Below are positions 35,363 to 44,442 of a stretch of 64,000 bases of DNA, one piece after another. The translations under genes were made by a program, and so were the position numbers. The stretch comes from Pseudomonas hygromyciniae (lineage in GTDB: Bacteria > Pseudomonadota > Gammaproteobacteria > Pseudomonadales > Pseudomonadaceae). Position 1 is the stretch's first letter. The number at the start of each line of letters is the position of its first letter. The stretch spans positions 5,516,501 to 5,580,500 of the forward strand of contig NZ_CP070506.1 of assembly GCF_016925675.1 (NCBI RefSeq), written 5' to 3'. Under the pieces are notes generated by a model that had not been told where the DNA came from, made no database searches, and saw only the letters and a list, made by a program, of their open reading frames with translations.

Positions 35363-35893
35363 TTACAACGGCTTGACGGTGAACAGACCGTCGTCATGGC
35401 CCTCTTCGGAGCCTCCGTAGACTTGTTCGGCGACGGTGCGGATGTTGCTGCCGCGCGCCTGCAGAATCTGGTCCATGGCGCCGGCAAACCAGCCGGTGAA
35501 CATGTAGTCAACCTTGCGCCCGACCTTGCCATACACGTAGACGAATGCCGAGTGTTCGAGCTTGACGCTGGCGGTGCCTTTGTCGAGGTCGATGTCCTGG
35601 ATCTTGAACAGGCCCCAGCCGCGTTGCGACAGGCGCTTCATGTAGTGCTCGAACACCGCGACGCCTTCCAGGCCGTGGCATTCGGCTTCTTTTTCACACC
35701 AGTGCCAGGCGGATTTGTAGCCGGCCTTGTAGAGGATTTCGGCGTAGGCATCAGCGCCCAGCACCTCTTCGATGCCCATGTGGTTGTTGACGAAGAAATG
35801 ACGCGGCACGTACAGCATCGGCAAGGCGTCGGAGGTCCAGACACCGGTTTCGCTGTCGACTTCGATTGGCAATTGCGGGGCGATCTTGGCCAT
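35363..35893 (-). CDS. DUF5943 protein of the dimethylglycine operon
   Basis: This 176-residue cytosolic protein resembles a 4-vinyl-reductase/V4R-like sensory or scaffold fold, with LYVPRHFFVNNHMGIEEVLGADAYAEI and GWALFKIQDID-like sequence (RGWGLFKIQDIDLDKG). It lies 15 bases upstream of dgcA in the same direction and is conserved at this place in pseudomonads. A role in DgcAB assembly or regulation is likely, but unproven. Confidence 0.8.
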   Translation of the reverse strand: MAKIAPQLPIEVDSETGVWTSDALPMLYVPRHFFVNNHMGIEEVLGADAYAEILYKAGYKSAWHWCEKEAECHGLEGVAVFEHYMKRLSQRGWGLFKIQDIDLDKGTASVKLEHSAFVYVYGKVGRKVDYMFTGWFAGAMDQILQARGSNIRTVAEQVYGGSEEGHDDGLFTVKPL

Positions 35894-35962
35894 GGAAACT
35901 TAACTCCAGAAAATTCTTGGTAATGCCCCGGCACGAATGGCCGGGGGAGAAAAAACGGTGGC

Positions 35963-36940
35963 TTATTCGCCCCAGACGTCTTTCAGCACGTTGACCCAGT
36001 TCTCGCCCATAATCTTGCGCACCACGCGTTCGCTGTGGCCGCGCTTGAGCAGGGTCTCGGTCAGGTTGGGGAACTCGCCCACGGTGCGGATGCCCAGCGG
36101 GTTGATGATCTTGCCGAAGCTGGTCAGGCGGCGGGCGTAGCCCTTGTCATGGGTCAGCATTTCGAAGAAATCCTGGCCATGGCCCTGGGTGAAGTCGGTG
36201 CCGATGCCGATGGCGTCTTCGCCGACGATGTTCATGGTGTACTCGATGGCTTCGGCGTAGTCGTCGATGGTCGAATCGATACCCTTGGCCAGGAACGGCG
36301 CAAACATGGTCACGCCGACAAAGCCGCCGTGGTCGGCAATGAATTTGAGTTCTGCATCGGACTTGTTGCGCGGGTGCTCTTTAAGGCCGGACGGCAGGCA
36401 GTGGGAGTAGCACACCGGTTTTTTCGATTCGAGGATGACTTCTTCGCTGGTCTTGGAGCCGACGTGGGACAGGTCGCACATGATGCCGACACGGTTCATC
36501 TCACCGACAATTTCGCGCCCAAAGCCCGACAGCCCGCCGTCGCGCTCATAGCAGCCGGTGCCCACCAGGTTCTGGGTGTTGTAGCACATCTGCACCACGC
36601 CGACGCCGAGCTGCTTGAAGATCTCGACGTAGCCGAGCTGGTCTTCAAAGGCGTGGGCATTCTGGAAGCCGAAGATGATGCCAGTCTTGCCCTGCTCCTT
36701 GGCGCGGCGGATATCGGCGGTGGTTTTCACCGGGATCACCAGGTCGCTGTTCTCACGGATCAGGGTCTGGCTGGCCACGATGTTATTGATCGTGGCCTGG
36801 AAGCCTTCCCACACCGACACCGTGCAGTTGGCGGCGGTCAGGCCACCCTTGCGCATGTCCTCGAACAGGTCGCGGTTCCACTTGGCAATGATCAGCCCGT
36901 CGATAACGATGCTGTCGGCGTGCAGTTCGGCTGGGCTCAT
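35963..36940 (-). CDS. Membrane dipeptidase family (renal-dipeptidase-like) zinc hydrolase
   Basis: This is a 325-residue peptidase M19 protein. The family pattern includes DSIVIDGLIIAKWNRD (in place of the usual HxD pair), GFQNAHAFED carrying the metal-bridging acid region, MCDLSHVGSKTSEEVI and CYSHCLPSGLKEHPRN, with conserved His ligands. The start at 36940 follows AGGGGA. It is the first gene of the run to dgcA, dgcB and etfAB. It may release glycine, sarcosine or dimethylglycine from a conjugate or dipeptide; the substrate is not known. Confidence 0.88.
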   Translation of the reverse strand: MSPAELHADSIVIDGLIIAKWNRDLFEDMRKGGLTAANCTVSVWEGFQATINNIVASQTLIRENSDLVIPVKTTADIRRAKEQGKTGIIFGFQNAHAFEDQLGYVEIFKQLGVGVVQMCYNTQNLVGTGCYERDGGLSGFGREIVGEMNRVGIMCDLSHVGSKTSEEVILESKKPVCYSHCLPSGLKEHPRNKSDAELKFIADHGGFVGVTMFAPFLAKGIDSTIDDYAEAIEYTMNIVGEDAIGIGTDFTQGHGQDFFEMLTHDKGYARRLTSFGKIINPLGIRTVGEFPNLTETLLKRGHSERVVRKIMGENWVNVLKDVWGE

Positions 36941-37160
36941 CAGGCGTCCCCTTATTGGCGATTCATGCGCCGAATCGTCTGCCGGCGCTTTGGGGCCAGC
37001 ATATGCCCAGGGACTGAGCGAGCCGGGTGCAAAAACGACAGGGGAATTGCCGAAAGCGTCAATCCACGACAAAGGGTGCACAGACGTGTCTGTCCTGCAT
37101 CTGTTCTTTGGCCTACGCTTGAGCCAGAATTCGACCCACCCACTGATATGAGAAGGCGCA
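36941..37160. promoter_or_regulatory. Divergent promoter region of the dgc operon and the LprI-like gene
   Basis: This is 220 bases without a gene. It holds a palindrome ACAGACgtGTCTGT at 37080-37093 and two ACGACA copies at 37035 and 37066. One of these may be an activator site. A GbdR site is expected here from the P. aeruginosa regulon, but I could not pick one with confidence. Confidence 0.4.
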
Positions 37161-37562
37161 ATGAAACCGATTTTCCTGGCTTTGGCACTCCTCGCCACCG
37201 GCGTCCACGCGGCTGAAGACACCGACAGCACGCCGTGTGATGGCATCGAAAACGACAAACAGACCCTGGAATGCGCCTCCTACAACAAAACCACCGCCGA
37301 GCAGTTGTTGAAAGACAACTATCAAGGCCTGCTGGAACGCATGGGTTCTACCTACGCCAGCGACAAGACCAAACTGGCGGACATTACCGCTCGTCTGAAG
37401 GATGCCCAGCAGAAGTGGGAAAAACTGCGGGATGCTGATTGCGCGGTGGACACCTTCCCCGCAGTGACCGGAACCCGCGCCTACGCCATTGCGCAGAATG
37501 ACTGCCTGGCGCGGATGAGTGATGAGCGGTCGGAGTTTTTGGAGTCGATTGGCCAGGAATAA
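37161..37562 (+). CDS. Secreted LprI-type (DUF1311) protein, putative lysozyme inhibitor
   Basis: This 133-residue protein starts with a short signal peptide (MKPIFLALALLATGVHAAED). Four cysteines are arranged as in the lysozyme-inhibitor LprI/DUF1311 family: C in DSTPCDGIE, LECASYNK, DADCAVDTF and QNDCLARM. The last region, a WEKLRDADC helix followed by CLARMSDERSEFL, is typical. It is likely periplasmic. AGAAGG precedes the ATG. It has no evident link to betaine use. Confidence 0.8.
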   Translation: MKPIFLALALLATGVHAAEDTDSTPCDGIENDKQTLECASYNKTTAEQLLKDNYQGLLERMGSTYASDKTKLADITARLKDAQQKWEKLRDADCAVDTFPAVTGTRAYAIAQNDCLARMSDERSEFLESIGQE

Positions 37563-37604
37563 GCGACAATCGCGCCCATCCTTTCTTCTGAACCAAGGCT
37601 ACCC

Positions 37605-38012
37605 ATGACTCTGTGCGGCATCGAAATCAAAGGCAGCGAAGCCATCATCGCCGTTGCCGCCCCGGACCTGACCCACGTCGCCATGGCCACCAAGAAAATC
37701 GCCCTTGAGGACGATGACGAAGCCGCCAACGTCAAAGCCTTCGCCAGCCAAGTGGCCGCGTTTGTGCGCGACAACGGCATCACCCGCATCGCGATCAAGA
37801 AACGCAGCAAGAAAGGCGAATTCGCCGGCGGCCCGACCACCTTCAAGATCGAAGGCGTGTTGCAGTTGCTGGACGGCGTTGAAGTGACGCTGCTGTCGCC
37901 GCAGACCATCAATGCGCAGTACAAGAAGCACAGCTTCGAACTGCCGGCGACGCTGAACAAGTATCAGCATGAGGCCTTCAAAACCGCGTGCTCGGCCTTG
38001 GTAAAAAAATAA
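37605..38012 (+). CDS. DUF3010 family protein
   Basis: This 135-residue cytosolic protein matches DUF3010, with an RNase-H-like fold suggested by MTLCGIEIKGSEAIIAVAA at the start and GVEVTLLSPQTINAQYKKH near the end. It is found widely in gamma-proteobacteria with no known function. AAGG lies six bases before the ATG. It follows the LprI-like gene by 42 bases. Confidence 0.82.
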   Translation: MTLCGIEIKGSEAIIAVAAPDLTHVAMATKKIALEDDDEAANVKAFASQVAAFVRDNGITRIAIKKRSKKGEFAGGPTTFKIEGVLQLLDGVEVTLLSPQTINAQYKKHSFELPATLNKYQHEAFKTACSALVKK

Positions 38013-38028
38013 GCCACACCACATATTC

Positions 38029-38960
38029 AATGTGGGAGCTGGCTTGCCTGCGATAGCCATGAGTATCTACACAACTCTCTGATACTTCTGGGCTCTGGGT
38101 TTTGGGCTGATGTAGGGGGCATATCCATTGCTGCGGTAACGGCAGCTATGGGTTCCGCCCTTACGGCGGCTCACTTTTGAACAGCGCAAAAGTAAGCAAA
38201 ACGCTCTTGCCCCACCACTCGGTGCCTCGCCTAGGCTCGGCATGCCCGCAGTCAGGCATTGCTCCGTGGGCCCGCCGCGATCGGCCATCCATGGCCGTGT
38301 CGCGGCTACCCCGGCATCCTGCCGGGGTGCCCACTGCGCAATACCTGCCTGCGGCCATCGTGGTTTAACGGGGCGCCTAAGATCAAAAGCAGAGCAACAG
38401 CAACGCCAGAGCGCGAAGCTGCATTCCCCTGTGGGAGCGGGCTTGCTCGCGAATGCGGTGGGTCAGTGATGGATATATTGACTGACCCTCCGCATTCGCG
38501 AGCAAGCCCGCTCCCACAGGTATACGCGTAAGCCTCACCGATCAGGTCGGCTGTCAGGCCGCCTCGCTCTGCTTGTGATTTTGATCTTAGGCGCCCCGTT
38601 AAACCACGCTGGCCGTAATCCGATATTGATTTGGGGGGTAAACCGGCAGGACGCCGGTTTAGCCGCGCTGGGCCATGGATGGCCCATCGCGGCGGCCCCC
38701 CAAATCAATGTCGGATTACGGGCACACCGAGCCTAGGCGAGGTGCCGAGTGGTGGGGCAAGAGCGTTTTGCTTACTTTTGCGCTGTTCAAAAGTGAGCCG
38801 CCGTAAGGGCGGAACCCATACCCGCCGCGACCGCGGCAACGGATATATACACATACCCAGAAGAGCGGGTCGTGTAGATACTCATGCTGCGATAGCGGTG
38901 TATCAGTTGGCAGATAAGTTGCTGACCCACCGCTATCGCAGGCAAGCCAGCTCCCACATT
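38029..38960. repeat. Large nested palindromic repeat region (compound REPIN, about 930 bp)
   Basis: The region is symmetrical about a REPIN at 38429-38519. Going outward, 38361-38388 is the perfect 28-base complement of 38579-38606, then 38147-38240 pairs with 38727-38820 (94 bases, two mismatches), then GAGTATCTACAC pairs with GTGTAGATACTC, and finally the outer REP at 38029-38056 pairs with 38933-38960. Each arm also has its own small hairpin (CCCCGGCATCCTGCCGGGG on the left, AAACCGGCAGGACGCCGGTTT-like on the right). Short open frames inside are not real genes. Confidence 0.92.
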
Positions 38961-38976
38961 TTGGTCGGCGTATGCC

Positions 38977-39912
38977 CTACCGCCGCCGATCCTCTCGCGG
39001 GCATTTGGCAAACCGTGCCCGGTAGCTGCGGGTGAAGTACGACGGTGACTCAAACCCACAGGCAATGCTCACTTCCAGCACGCTCATACCACTCTGGCGC
39101 AGCAATTTGCGGGCCTTCTCCAGGCGCAGGCCGAGGTAGAAGGTACTCGGTGTTTCGTTCAGATGCAGGCGAAACAGACGCTCCAGTTGCCGCCGCGTGA
39201 CCTTGATCATCTGCGCCAGCGCCAGGGTGCTCAGGGGCGGTTCGGTGTGCTGTTCCATCTCGCCGATCACCTGCACCAGCTTCTGGTTGTTGATCCCGTA
39301 GCGCGTGGCGATCTGCATGCGCTGGTGATCCTTGCGCGGGCGGATGCGGCCCAGCACGAACTGTTCGGAGACCTGAATCGCCAACTCCGGGCCGTGGGCC
39401 TGGCTGATCAGGTCGAGCATCAGGTCGATGGAGGCGGTGCCACCGGCGCAGGTGATGCGCCGGCGGTCGATCTCGAACAGTTCCTGGGTCACGGCCAGTG
39501 CGGGATAGGATTCCTTGAAGGCATCGATGGCTTCCCAGTGCAGGGTCAGACGGTAGCCGTCGAGCAGGCCGGCCTGGGCCAGGACGAAGCTGCCGGTGTC
39601 GATGGCGCCGAGGGTCACGCCGTCATGCTCGAGGCGGCGCAGCCAGTGCTCCAGGGCTGGCGTGACGAACTCCAGGGGTTCGAAGCCGGCCACTACCAGC
39701 AAAGTCGCGTCTTTTTTCAGTGGTTCCAATCCGCCGTCAGCGTTGACCGACATGCCATTGCTCGCCAGCACCGCGCCGCCGTCCGCGCTCAGTACGTGCC
39801 AACGATACAGCTCGCCGCGAAAACGGTTGGCCACGCGCAGCGGTTCAATGGCAGAGATAAAGCCGATGGCTGAAAAGCCGGGCATCAGCAAAAAATAAAA
39901 GTCCTGGGACAT
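38977..39912 (-). CDS. cdhR: Carnitine catabolism activator, AraC/GATase-like family
   Basis: This is a 311-residue regulator. Residues 1-180 form a DJ-1/PfpI-like domain (DFYFLLMPGFSAIGFISAIEPL). The C-terminus is an AraC double helix-turn-helix, with STLALAQMIKVTRRQLERLF and VLEVSIACGFESPSYFTRSY. The divergent position next to caiX-cdhCAB and similarity to CdhR of P. aeruginosa support the name. The start at 39912 is preceded by GAGAG. Confidence 0.9.
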   Translation of the reverse strand: MSQDFYFLLMPGFSAIGFISAIEPLRVANRFRGELYRWHVLSADGGAVLASNGMSVNADGGLEPLKKDATLLVVAGFEPLEFVTPALEHWLRRLEHDGVTLGAIDTGSFVLAQAGLLDGYRLTLHWEAIDAFKESYPALAVTQELFEIDRRRITCAGGTASIDLMLDLISQAHGPELAIQVSEQFVLGRIRPRKDHQRMQIATRYGINNQKLVQVIGEMEQHTEPPLSTLALAQMIKVTRRQLERLFRLHLNETPSTFYLGLRLEKARKLLRQSGMSVLEVSIACGFESPSYFTRSYRARFAKCPREDRRR

Positions 39913-40105
39913 GCAAGCGCTCTCGTCAGGCGGGCAGCGTGTGTTGTGTGTACGCCAGTTCAATCGCCCATTCAAGGGCACAGGTCGCTGCAGTGCAAGA
40001 GCGGGTCGCCGCCGTGCGTTTTACCGGGCATCAAGGTGGGTAACTTGGCGACACGGTGCGCAAAGACACCGGAACCCACAATAACGACCTGCCGAGGGAT
40101 CCATC

Positions 40106-41044
40106 ATGAACCGACTGATCAGCCGCTGCGTGCTCGCGCTCAGCGCCGTCTTGAGCACCAGCCTGTGGGCCGCCGATGCCGCCTCCTGTAAAAACGTGCG
40201 CATGGGTGTGGTGAACTGGACCGACGTGATCGCCACCAGCGCCATGACCCAGGTGCTGCTCGACGGCCTCGGCTACACCACCAAGCAAACCAGCGCCTCC
40301 CAGCAAATCATCTTCTCCGGCATTCGCGACCAGCGCCTGGACCTGTTCCTCGGCTACTGGAACCCGCTGATGACCCAGACCATCACGCCTTTTGTCGACG
40401 CCGGCCAAGTAAAAGTCCTCGATGCGCCCAGCCTCAAGGACGCCCGCGCCACCCTCGCGGTGCCGACCTACCTCGCCGACAAGGGCCTGAAAACCTTCGC
40501 CGACATCGCCAAGTTCCACAAAGAGCTGGGCGGCAAGATTTACGGCATCGAGCCCGGCTCGGGGGCCAATACCCAGATCAAGGCGATGATCGCCAAGAAC
40601 CAGTTCGGCCTGGGCAAATTCCAGCTGGTGGAGTCCAGCGAGGCCGGCATGCTCGCCGCAGTGGACCGCGCCGTGCGCCGCAAGGAGGCCGTGGTGTTCT
40701 TCGGCTGGGCGCCGCACCCGATGAACGTCAATGTGCAGATGACCTACCTGTCGGGCAGCGAGGACGCCCTGGGCCCCAACGAAGGCATGGCCACGGTCTG
40801 GACCGTGACCACCCCGACCTACGCCGAGCAATGCCCGAATGTGCACAGGCTGCTGAGCAACCTGACGTTCACCGCTGCCGACGAGAGCCGGATGATGCAG
40901 CCGCTGCTGGAACACAAGGATGCCTTGGAATCTGCCAAACAGTGGCTCAAGGATCACCCCCAGGACCTGCAGCGCTGGCTGGAAGGCGTGACCACCTTCG
41001 ACGGCAAGCCGGCTGCGGACAACCTGCAACTGAGCAGCAAATAA
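40106..41044 (+). CDS. caiX: Carnitine-binding periplasmic protein
   Basis: This 312-residue substrate-binding protein has a signal peptide (SRCVLALSAVLSTSLWAAD) and an OpuAC domain for quaternary amines. It contains WTDVIATSAMTQVLLDGLGY and GSGANTQIKAMI, close to CbcX. It has no permease or ATPase gene beside it. In P. aeruginosa CaiX delivers carnitine to the shared CbcWV core, which here is at 49021-51041. A strong GAGGGA site lies six bases before the ATG. Confidence 0.93.
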   Translation: MNRLISRCVLALSAVLSTSLWAADAASCKNVRMGVVNWTDVIATSAMTQVLLDGLGYTTKQTSASQQIIFSGIRDQRLDLFLGYWNPLMTQTITPFVDAGQVKVLDAPSLKDARATLAVPTYLADKGLKTFADIAKFHKELGGKIYGIEPGSGANTQIKAMIAKNQFGLGKFQLVESSEAGMLAAVDRAVRRKEAVVFFGWAPHPMNVNVQMTYLSGSEDALGPNEGMATVWTVTTPTYAEQCPNVHRLLSNLTFTAADESRMMQPLLEHKDALESAKQWLKDHPQDLQRWLEGVTTFDGKPAADNLQLSSK

Positions 41045-41122
41045 CCTCTTTCGAATCACCGCTTCGCAGCTGATACCGGCTGCGAACGGCATCACTACGC
41101 CCGCCTGTAAGGAACCTGCCCC

Positions 41123-42010
41123 ATGAACCACGACGTCATCATCACCTGCGCACTCACCGGTGCTGGCGACACGACCGCCAGAAGCCCACACGTGCCGGTC
41201 ACCCCCAAACAAATCGCCGCGGCGGCGGTAGAGGCCGCCAAAGCCGGCGCCACCGTGGTGCATTGCCATGTGCGCGACCCGCAGACCGGCAAGTTCAGCC
41301 GCGACGTGGCGCTGTACCGCGAAGTGATGGAGCGCATCCGCGAGGCGGATATCGACATCATCGTCAACCTCACCGCCGGCATGGGTGGCGACCTGGAAAT
41401 CGGTGGCGGCGAGAACCCCATGGCGTTCGGGCCCAACACCGACCTGGTCGGCCCGTTGACCCGCCTGGCCCACGTCGAAGAACTGCTGCCGGAAATCTGC
41501 ACACTGGACTGCGGCACCCTGAACTTCGGCGATGGCGACACCATTTATGTCTCGACCCCGGCCCAATTGCGGGCGGGCGCCAAGCGCATCCTGGAACTGG
41601 GGGTGAAGGCCGAGCTGGAGATTTTCGATACCGGCCACTTGTGGTTCGCCAAGCAGATGATCAAGGAAGGCCTGCTCGACAACCCGTTGTTCCAACTGTG
41701 CCTGGGCATCCCCTGGGGCGCCCCGGCCGACACCACCACCATGAAGGCCATGGTCGACAACCTGCCGGCTGATGCGGTGTGGGCCGGCTTCGGGATTGGG
41801 CGCATGCAAATGCCGATGGCGGCGCAAGCCGTGCTGCTGGGCGGCAATGTGCGGGTCGGGCTGGAAGACAATTTGTGGTTGGACAAGGGCGTGCTGGCGA
41901 CCAATGGGCAACTGGTGGAGCGTGCCGGGGAAATCCTCAGCCGCCTGGGCGCACGAGTGCTGAGCCCGGCTGAAGGCCGCATAAAAATGGGCCTGACCAA
42001 ACGCAGCTGA
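41123..42010 (+). CDS. cdhC: BKACE-family dehydrocarnitine cleavage enzyme
   Basis: This is a 295-residue enzyme of the beta-keto acid cleavage (BKACE) family. The zinc ligands are in [14 protein letters not shown], and [21 protein letters not shown] is the N-terminal family signature. It would condense 3-dehydrocarnitine with acetyl-CoA to give acetoacetate and betainyl-CoA. It sits between caiX and cdhA, as expected for the carnitine operon. Confidence 0.93.
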   Translation: MNHDVIITCALTGAGDTTARSPHVPVTPKQIAAAAVEAAKAGATVVHCHVRDPQTGKFSRDVALYREVMERIREADIDIIVNLTAGMGGDLEIGGGENPMAFGPNTDLVGPLTRLAHVEELLPEICTLDCGTLNFGDGDTIYVSTPAQLRAGAKRILELGVKAELEIFDTGHLWFAKQMIKEGLLDNPLFQLCLGIPWGAPADTTTMKAMVDNLPADAVWAGFGIGRMQMPMAAQAVLLGGNVRVGLEDNLWLDKGVLATNGQLVERAGEILSRLGARVLSPAEGRIKMGLTKRS

Positions 42011-42033
42011 TCCCCCCGCCGCAACCCGCCCAA

Positions 42034-42125
42034 AAATGTAGGAGCTGGCTTGCCTGCGATAGCGGTGCATCAGTTGATACATATGGCACTGACCCACCGC
42101 TATCGCAGGCAAGCCAGCTCCCACA
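42034..42125. repeat. REPIN (GAGCTGGCTTGCCTGCGATAG type)
   Basis: An inverted pair with CCTGCGATAGCGGTG arms fills the gap between cdhC and cdhA. Confidence 0.9.
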
Positions 42126-42156
42126 ATGAACCTCTTTAGCACTGGAAATTACCCAA

Positions 42157-43122
42157 ATGAGCTTTATCACCGAGATCAAAACCTTCGCCGCCCTGGGCAG
42201 CGGTGTCATCGGCAGTGGCTGGGTATCCCGCGCCCTCGCCCACGGCCTGGATGTGGTGGCCTGGGACCCGGCGCCAGGCGCCGAAGCGGCCCTGCGCAAA
42301 CGTGTCGCCAATGCCTGGGGCGCCCTGGAAAAACAGGGCCTGGCACCGGGCGCCAGCCAGGACCGCCTGCGGTTTGTGGCGACCATCGAGGAATGCGTGC
42401 AAGACGCCGACTTCATCCAGGAAAGCGCCCCGGAACGCCTGGAACTGAAACTGGAGCTGCACAGCAAGATCAGTGCAGCGGCCAAGCCCAATGCGCTGAT
42501 CGGTTCCAGCACCTCGGGCCTGCTGCCCAGTGAGTTTTATGAAGGTTCCACCCATCCGGAGCGCTGCGTGGTCGGTCACCCGTTCAACCCGGTGTACCTG
42601 CTGCCGCTGGTGGAAGTGGTGGGCGGCAAACACACCGCACCCGAAGCGATCCAGGCCGCCATAAAAGTCTACGAGTCCCTCGGCATGCGCCCCTTGCATG
42701 TGCGCAAGGAAGTCCCGGGTTTTATCGCCGACCGCTTGCTCGAAGCGCTGTGGCGCGAGGCGCTGCACCTGGTCAACGATGGTGTAGCAACCACCGGCGA
42801 GATCGACGATGCGATCCGCTTTGGCGCCGGTTTGCGCTGGTCGTTCATGGGCACGTTCCTGACCTACACCCTGGCCGGCGGCGACGCCGGGATGCGGCAT
42901 TTCATGGCGCAATTCGGCCCGGCGTTGCAACTGCCATGGACGTACCTGCCTGCACCGGAACTGACGGACAAACTGATTGATGATGTGGTCGATGGCACCC
43001 GCGAGCAGTTGGGCAGCCATAGCATTTCAGCGTTGGAGCGCTATCGTGATGATTGTTTGCTGGCGGTGCTGGAGGCGGTGAAGACCACCAAGGCCAAACA
43101 CGGCATGAGCTTCACTGAATAA
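42157..43122 (+). CDS. cdhA: L-carnitine dehydrogenase
   Basis: This 321-residue NAD enzyme oxidises L-carnitine to 3-dehydrocarnitine. It has the 3-hydroxyacyl-CoA-dehydrogenase fold with the NAD motif [19 protein letters not shown] near residue 12, the conserved [13 protein letters not shown] and [20 protein letters not shown] with the catalytic histidine, and the second-domain segment [20 protein letters not shown]. It is the third gene of the carnitine operon. Confidence 0.95.
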   Translation: MSFITEIKTFAALGSGVIGSGWVSRALAHGLDVVAWDPAPGAEAALRKRVANAWGALEKQGLAPGASQDRLRFVATIEECVQDADFIQESAPERLELKLELHSKISAAAKPNALIGSSTSGLLPSEFYEGSTHPERCVVGHPFNPVYLLPLVEVVGGKHTAPEAIQAAIKVYESLGMRPLHVRKEVPGFIADRLLEALWREALHLVNDGVATTGEIDDAIRFGAGLRWSFMGTFLTYTLAGGDAGMRHFMAQFGPALQLPWTYLPAPELTDKLIDDVVDGTREQLGSHSISALERYRDDCLLAVLEAVKTTKAKHGMSFTE

Positions 43123-43123
43123 C

Positions 43124-43218
43124 CCTGTGGGAGCGGGCTTGCTCGCGAAAGCGATGCATCAGCACCGAATGCACCAACTGACACACCGCTTTCGCGAGCA
43201 AGCCCGCTCCCACATTTT
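43124..43218. repeat. REPIN between cdhA and cdhB
   Basis: An inverted GAGCGGGCTTGCTCGCGAA pair covers nearly the whole intergenic space. Confidence 0.9.
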
Positions 43219-43245
43219 GACTGCGTACACCTTGGGATTCATGAC

Positions 43246-43719
43246 ATGCCTACGCTGACCACCTACACCACCAAAATCATCCCCGACTGGGTCGATTACA
43301 ACGGCCACCTGCGCGATGCGTTCTACCTGCTGATCTTCAGCTACGCCACCGATGCATTGATGGACACCCTGGGCCTGGACAGCGACCACCGCGAAGCCAG
43401 CGACCATTCGCTGTTCACCCTGGAACTGCACCTCAATTATCTGCACGAGGTGAAGCTGGGCGCCGAGGTTGAAGTGCATACCCAGTTGATCGCCCATGAC
43501 AGCAAGCGCCTGCATCTTTATCACAGCCTGCATCGGGTCGGCGAAGCACGGGAACTGGCGGGCAATGAACAGATGCTGCTGCATGTGGACCTGGCCGGGC
43601 CACGTTCAGCACCGTTCAGCGAGGGGGTTGCCCAGCGCTTGGCGGCAATCAGTGCCGAGCAGGCAGACCTACCCCGGCCCGCCCTCCTCGGGCGCGTCAT
43701 CGGCCTGCCGCAACGCTAA
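43246..43719 (+). CDS. cdhB: Hot-dog thioesterase, betainyl-CoA hydrolase
   Basis: This 157-residue hot-dog fold thioesterase has the 4HBT motif VDYNGHLRDAFYLLIFSYATD, with the conserved Asp/Asn-Gly-His. In the carnitine pathway this enzyme releases glycine betaine from betainyl-CoA. It is the last gene of the caiX-cdhCAB run, and its product feeds GbcAB. Confidence 0.92.
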   Translation: MPTLTTYTTKIIPDWVDYNGHLRDAFYLLIFSYATDALMDTLGLDSDHREASDHSLFTLELHLNYLHEVKLGAEVEVHTQLIAHDSKRLHLYHSLHRVGEARELAGNEQMLLHVDLAGPRSAPFSEGVAQRLAAISAEQADLPRPALLGRVIGLPQR

Positions 43720-43721
43720 CC

Positions 43722-43823
43722 CTGTAGGAGCGAGCTTGCTCGCGAAGAACGTGAACGATAACGCGCGCTGCCTGGTTAGACGCGGCGCCCTTGAGTTTTT
43801 CGCGAGCAAGCTCGCTCCTACAG
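43722..43823. repeat. REPIN (GTAGGAGCGAGCTTGCTCGCGAA type)
   Basis: An inverted pair lies just after the cdhB stop. Confidence 0.9.
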
Positions 43824-43834
43824 ACAAGCAGCCA

Positions 43835-43871
43835 TAAAAAAGCCCCGATCAAGCCGTGACAGGATCGGGGC
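43835..43871 (-). terminator. Rho-independent terminator for minus-strand transcription
   Basis: A 9 bp stem, GCCCCGATC/GATCGGGGC, is followed on the minus strand by six T residues. It would stop transcripts coming leftward, such as read-through from gbdR, before they run into the carnitine operon. Confidence 0.8.
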
Positions 43872-44072
43872 AGAGTGCTGTGTGAGCGTGCGGACTGAGG
43901 GTGACCAAACCTTCATGCTGCTTGCTTGAAAACCAGTGTGCCTGCAACCACCCTCGGTAACTGGCCCGAAAACGACCTGCTCATAGTCGTTCCAGCCATT
44001 GCGTCATTCAGCCCTTGCCGACCCGCTGGCAGCCCACCAGAATCAAAGGCTCCCCTAACCAGGATGAACATC

Positions 44073-44336
44073 ATGATGCACGCGGATTTGATTGATCAGG
44101 ATGACCTGTTGAGCCAACTGCGCTCCCTGGGTTTCGAGGTGTCCAGCGGCGCCACCGCCGAGCAGGCCTGTGAATGCGCAGTGCGCGGCTTGAGTGAAGC
44201 GCGGGCCAAGGCGCTCAAGGGCATGGTTGAACAGATGTACACCGGCAGTGCGACGATTCTGCCGGCGGTGCGCCAGGCGATTGATAAGCAGCTGTTGCCG
44301 GCCCTGGTGCAGTTCAAGCAGAACTCCGGGGCCTGA
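44073..44336 (+). CDS. Small conserved-looking protein between cdhB and gbdR
   Basis: This is an 87-residue soluble protein (MMHADLIDQDDLLSQLRSLG onward), predicted mostly helical, with two cysteines in a TAEQACECAVRG segment. The ATG at 44073 has AGGA eight bases upstream; the ATG at 44064 touches the AGG and is less likely. I do not recognise the family. It is separated from the carnitine operon by a REPIN and a terminator and ends at a REP pair before gbdR, so it is probably monocistronic. Confidence 0.65.
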   Translation: MMHADLIDQDDLLSQLRSLGFEVSSGATAEQACECAVRGLSEARAKALKGMVEQMYTGSATILPAVRQAIDKQLLPALVQFKQNSGA

Positions 44337-44340
44337 TACA

Positions 44341-44428
44341 CCGCATTCGCGAGCAAGCCCGCTCCCACCTTTGACTGCATTTCAAAGGTGGAACTCGGTC
44401 AAATGTGGGAGCGGGCTTGCTCGCGAAT
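44341..44428. repeat. REP pair in inward orientation
   Basis: Copies of the GCATTCGCGAGCAAGCCCGC type face each other across a short spacer that itself contains CAAAGGTGG repeats. Confidence 0.85.
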
Positions 44429-44442
44429 ACAGACGCCTCGAT

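Noticed and set aside
38067..39035. Short frames inside the large palindrome
   Set aside because: They are translations of repeat arms, occur on both strands in matching form, and lack ribosome sites.
43926..44072. N-terminal extension of the 87-residue protein
   Set aside because: There is no ribosome site at 43926, and the extension has the composition of promoter DNA; AGGA is placed correctly for 44073.
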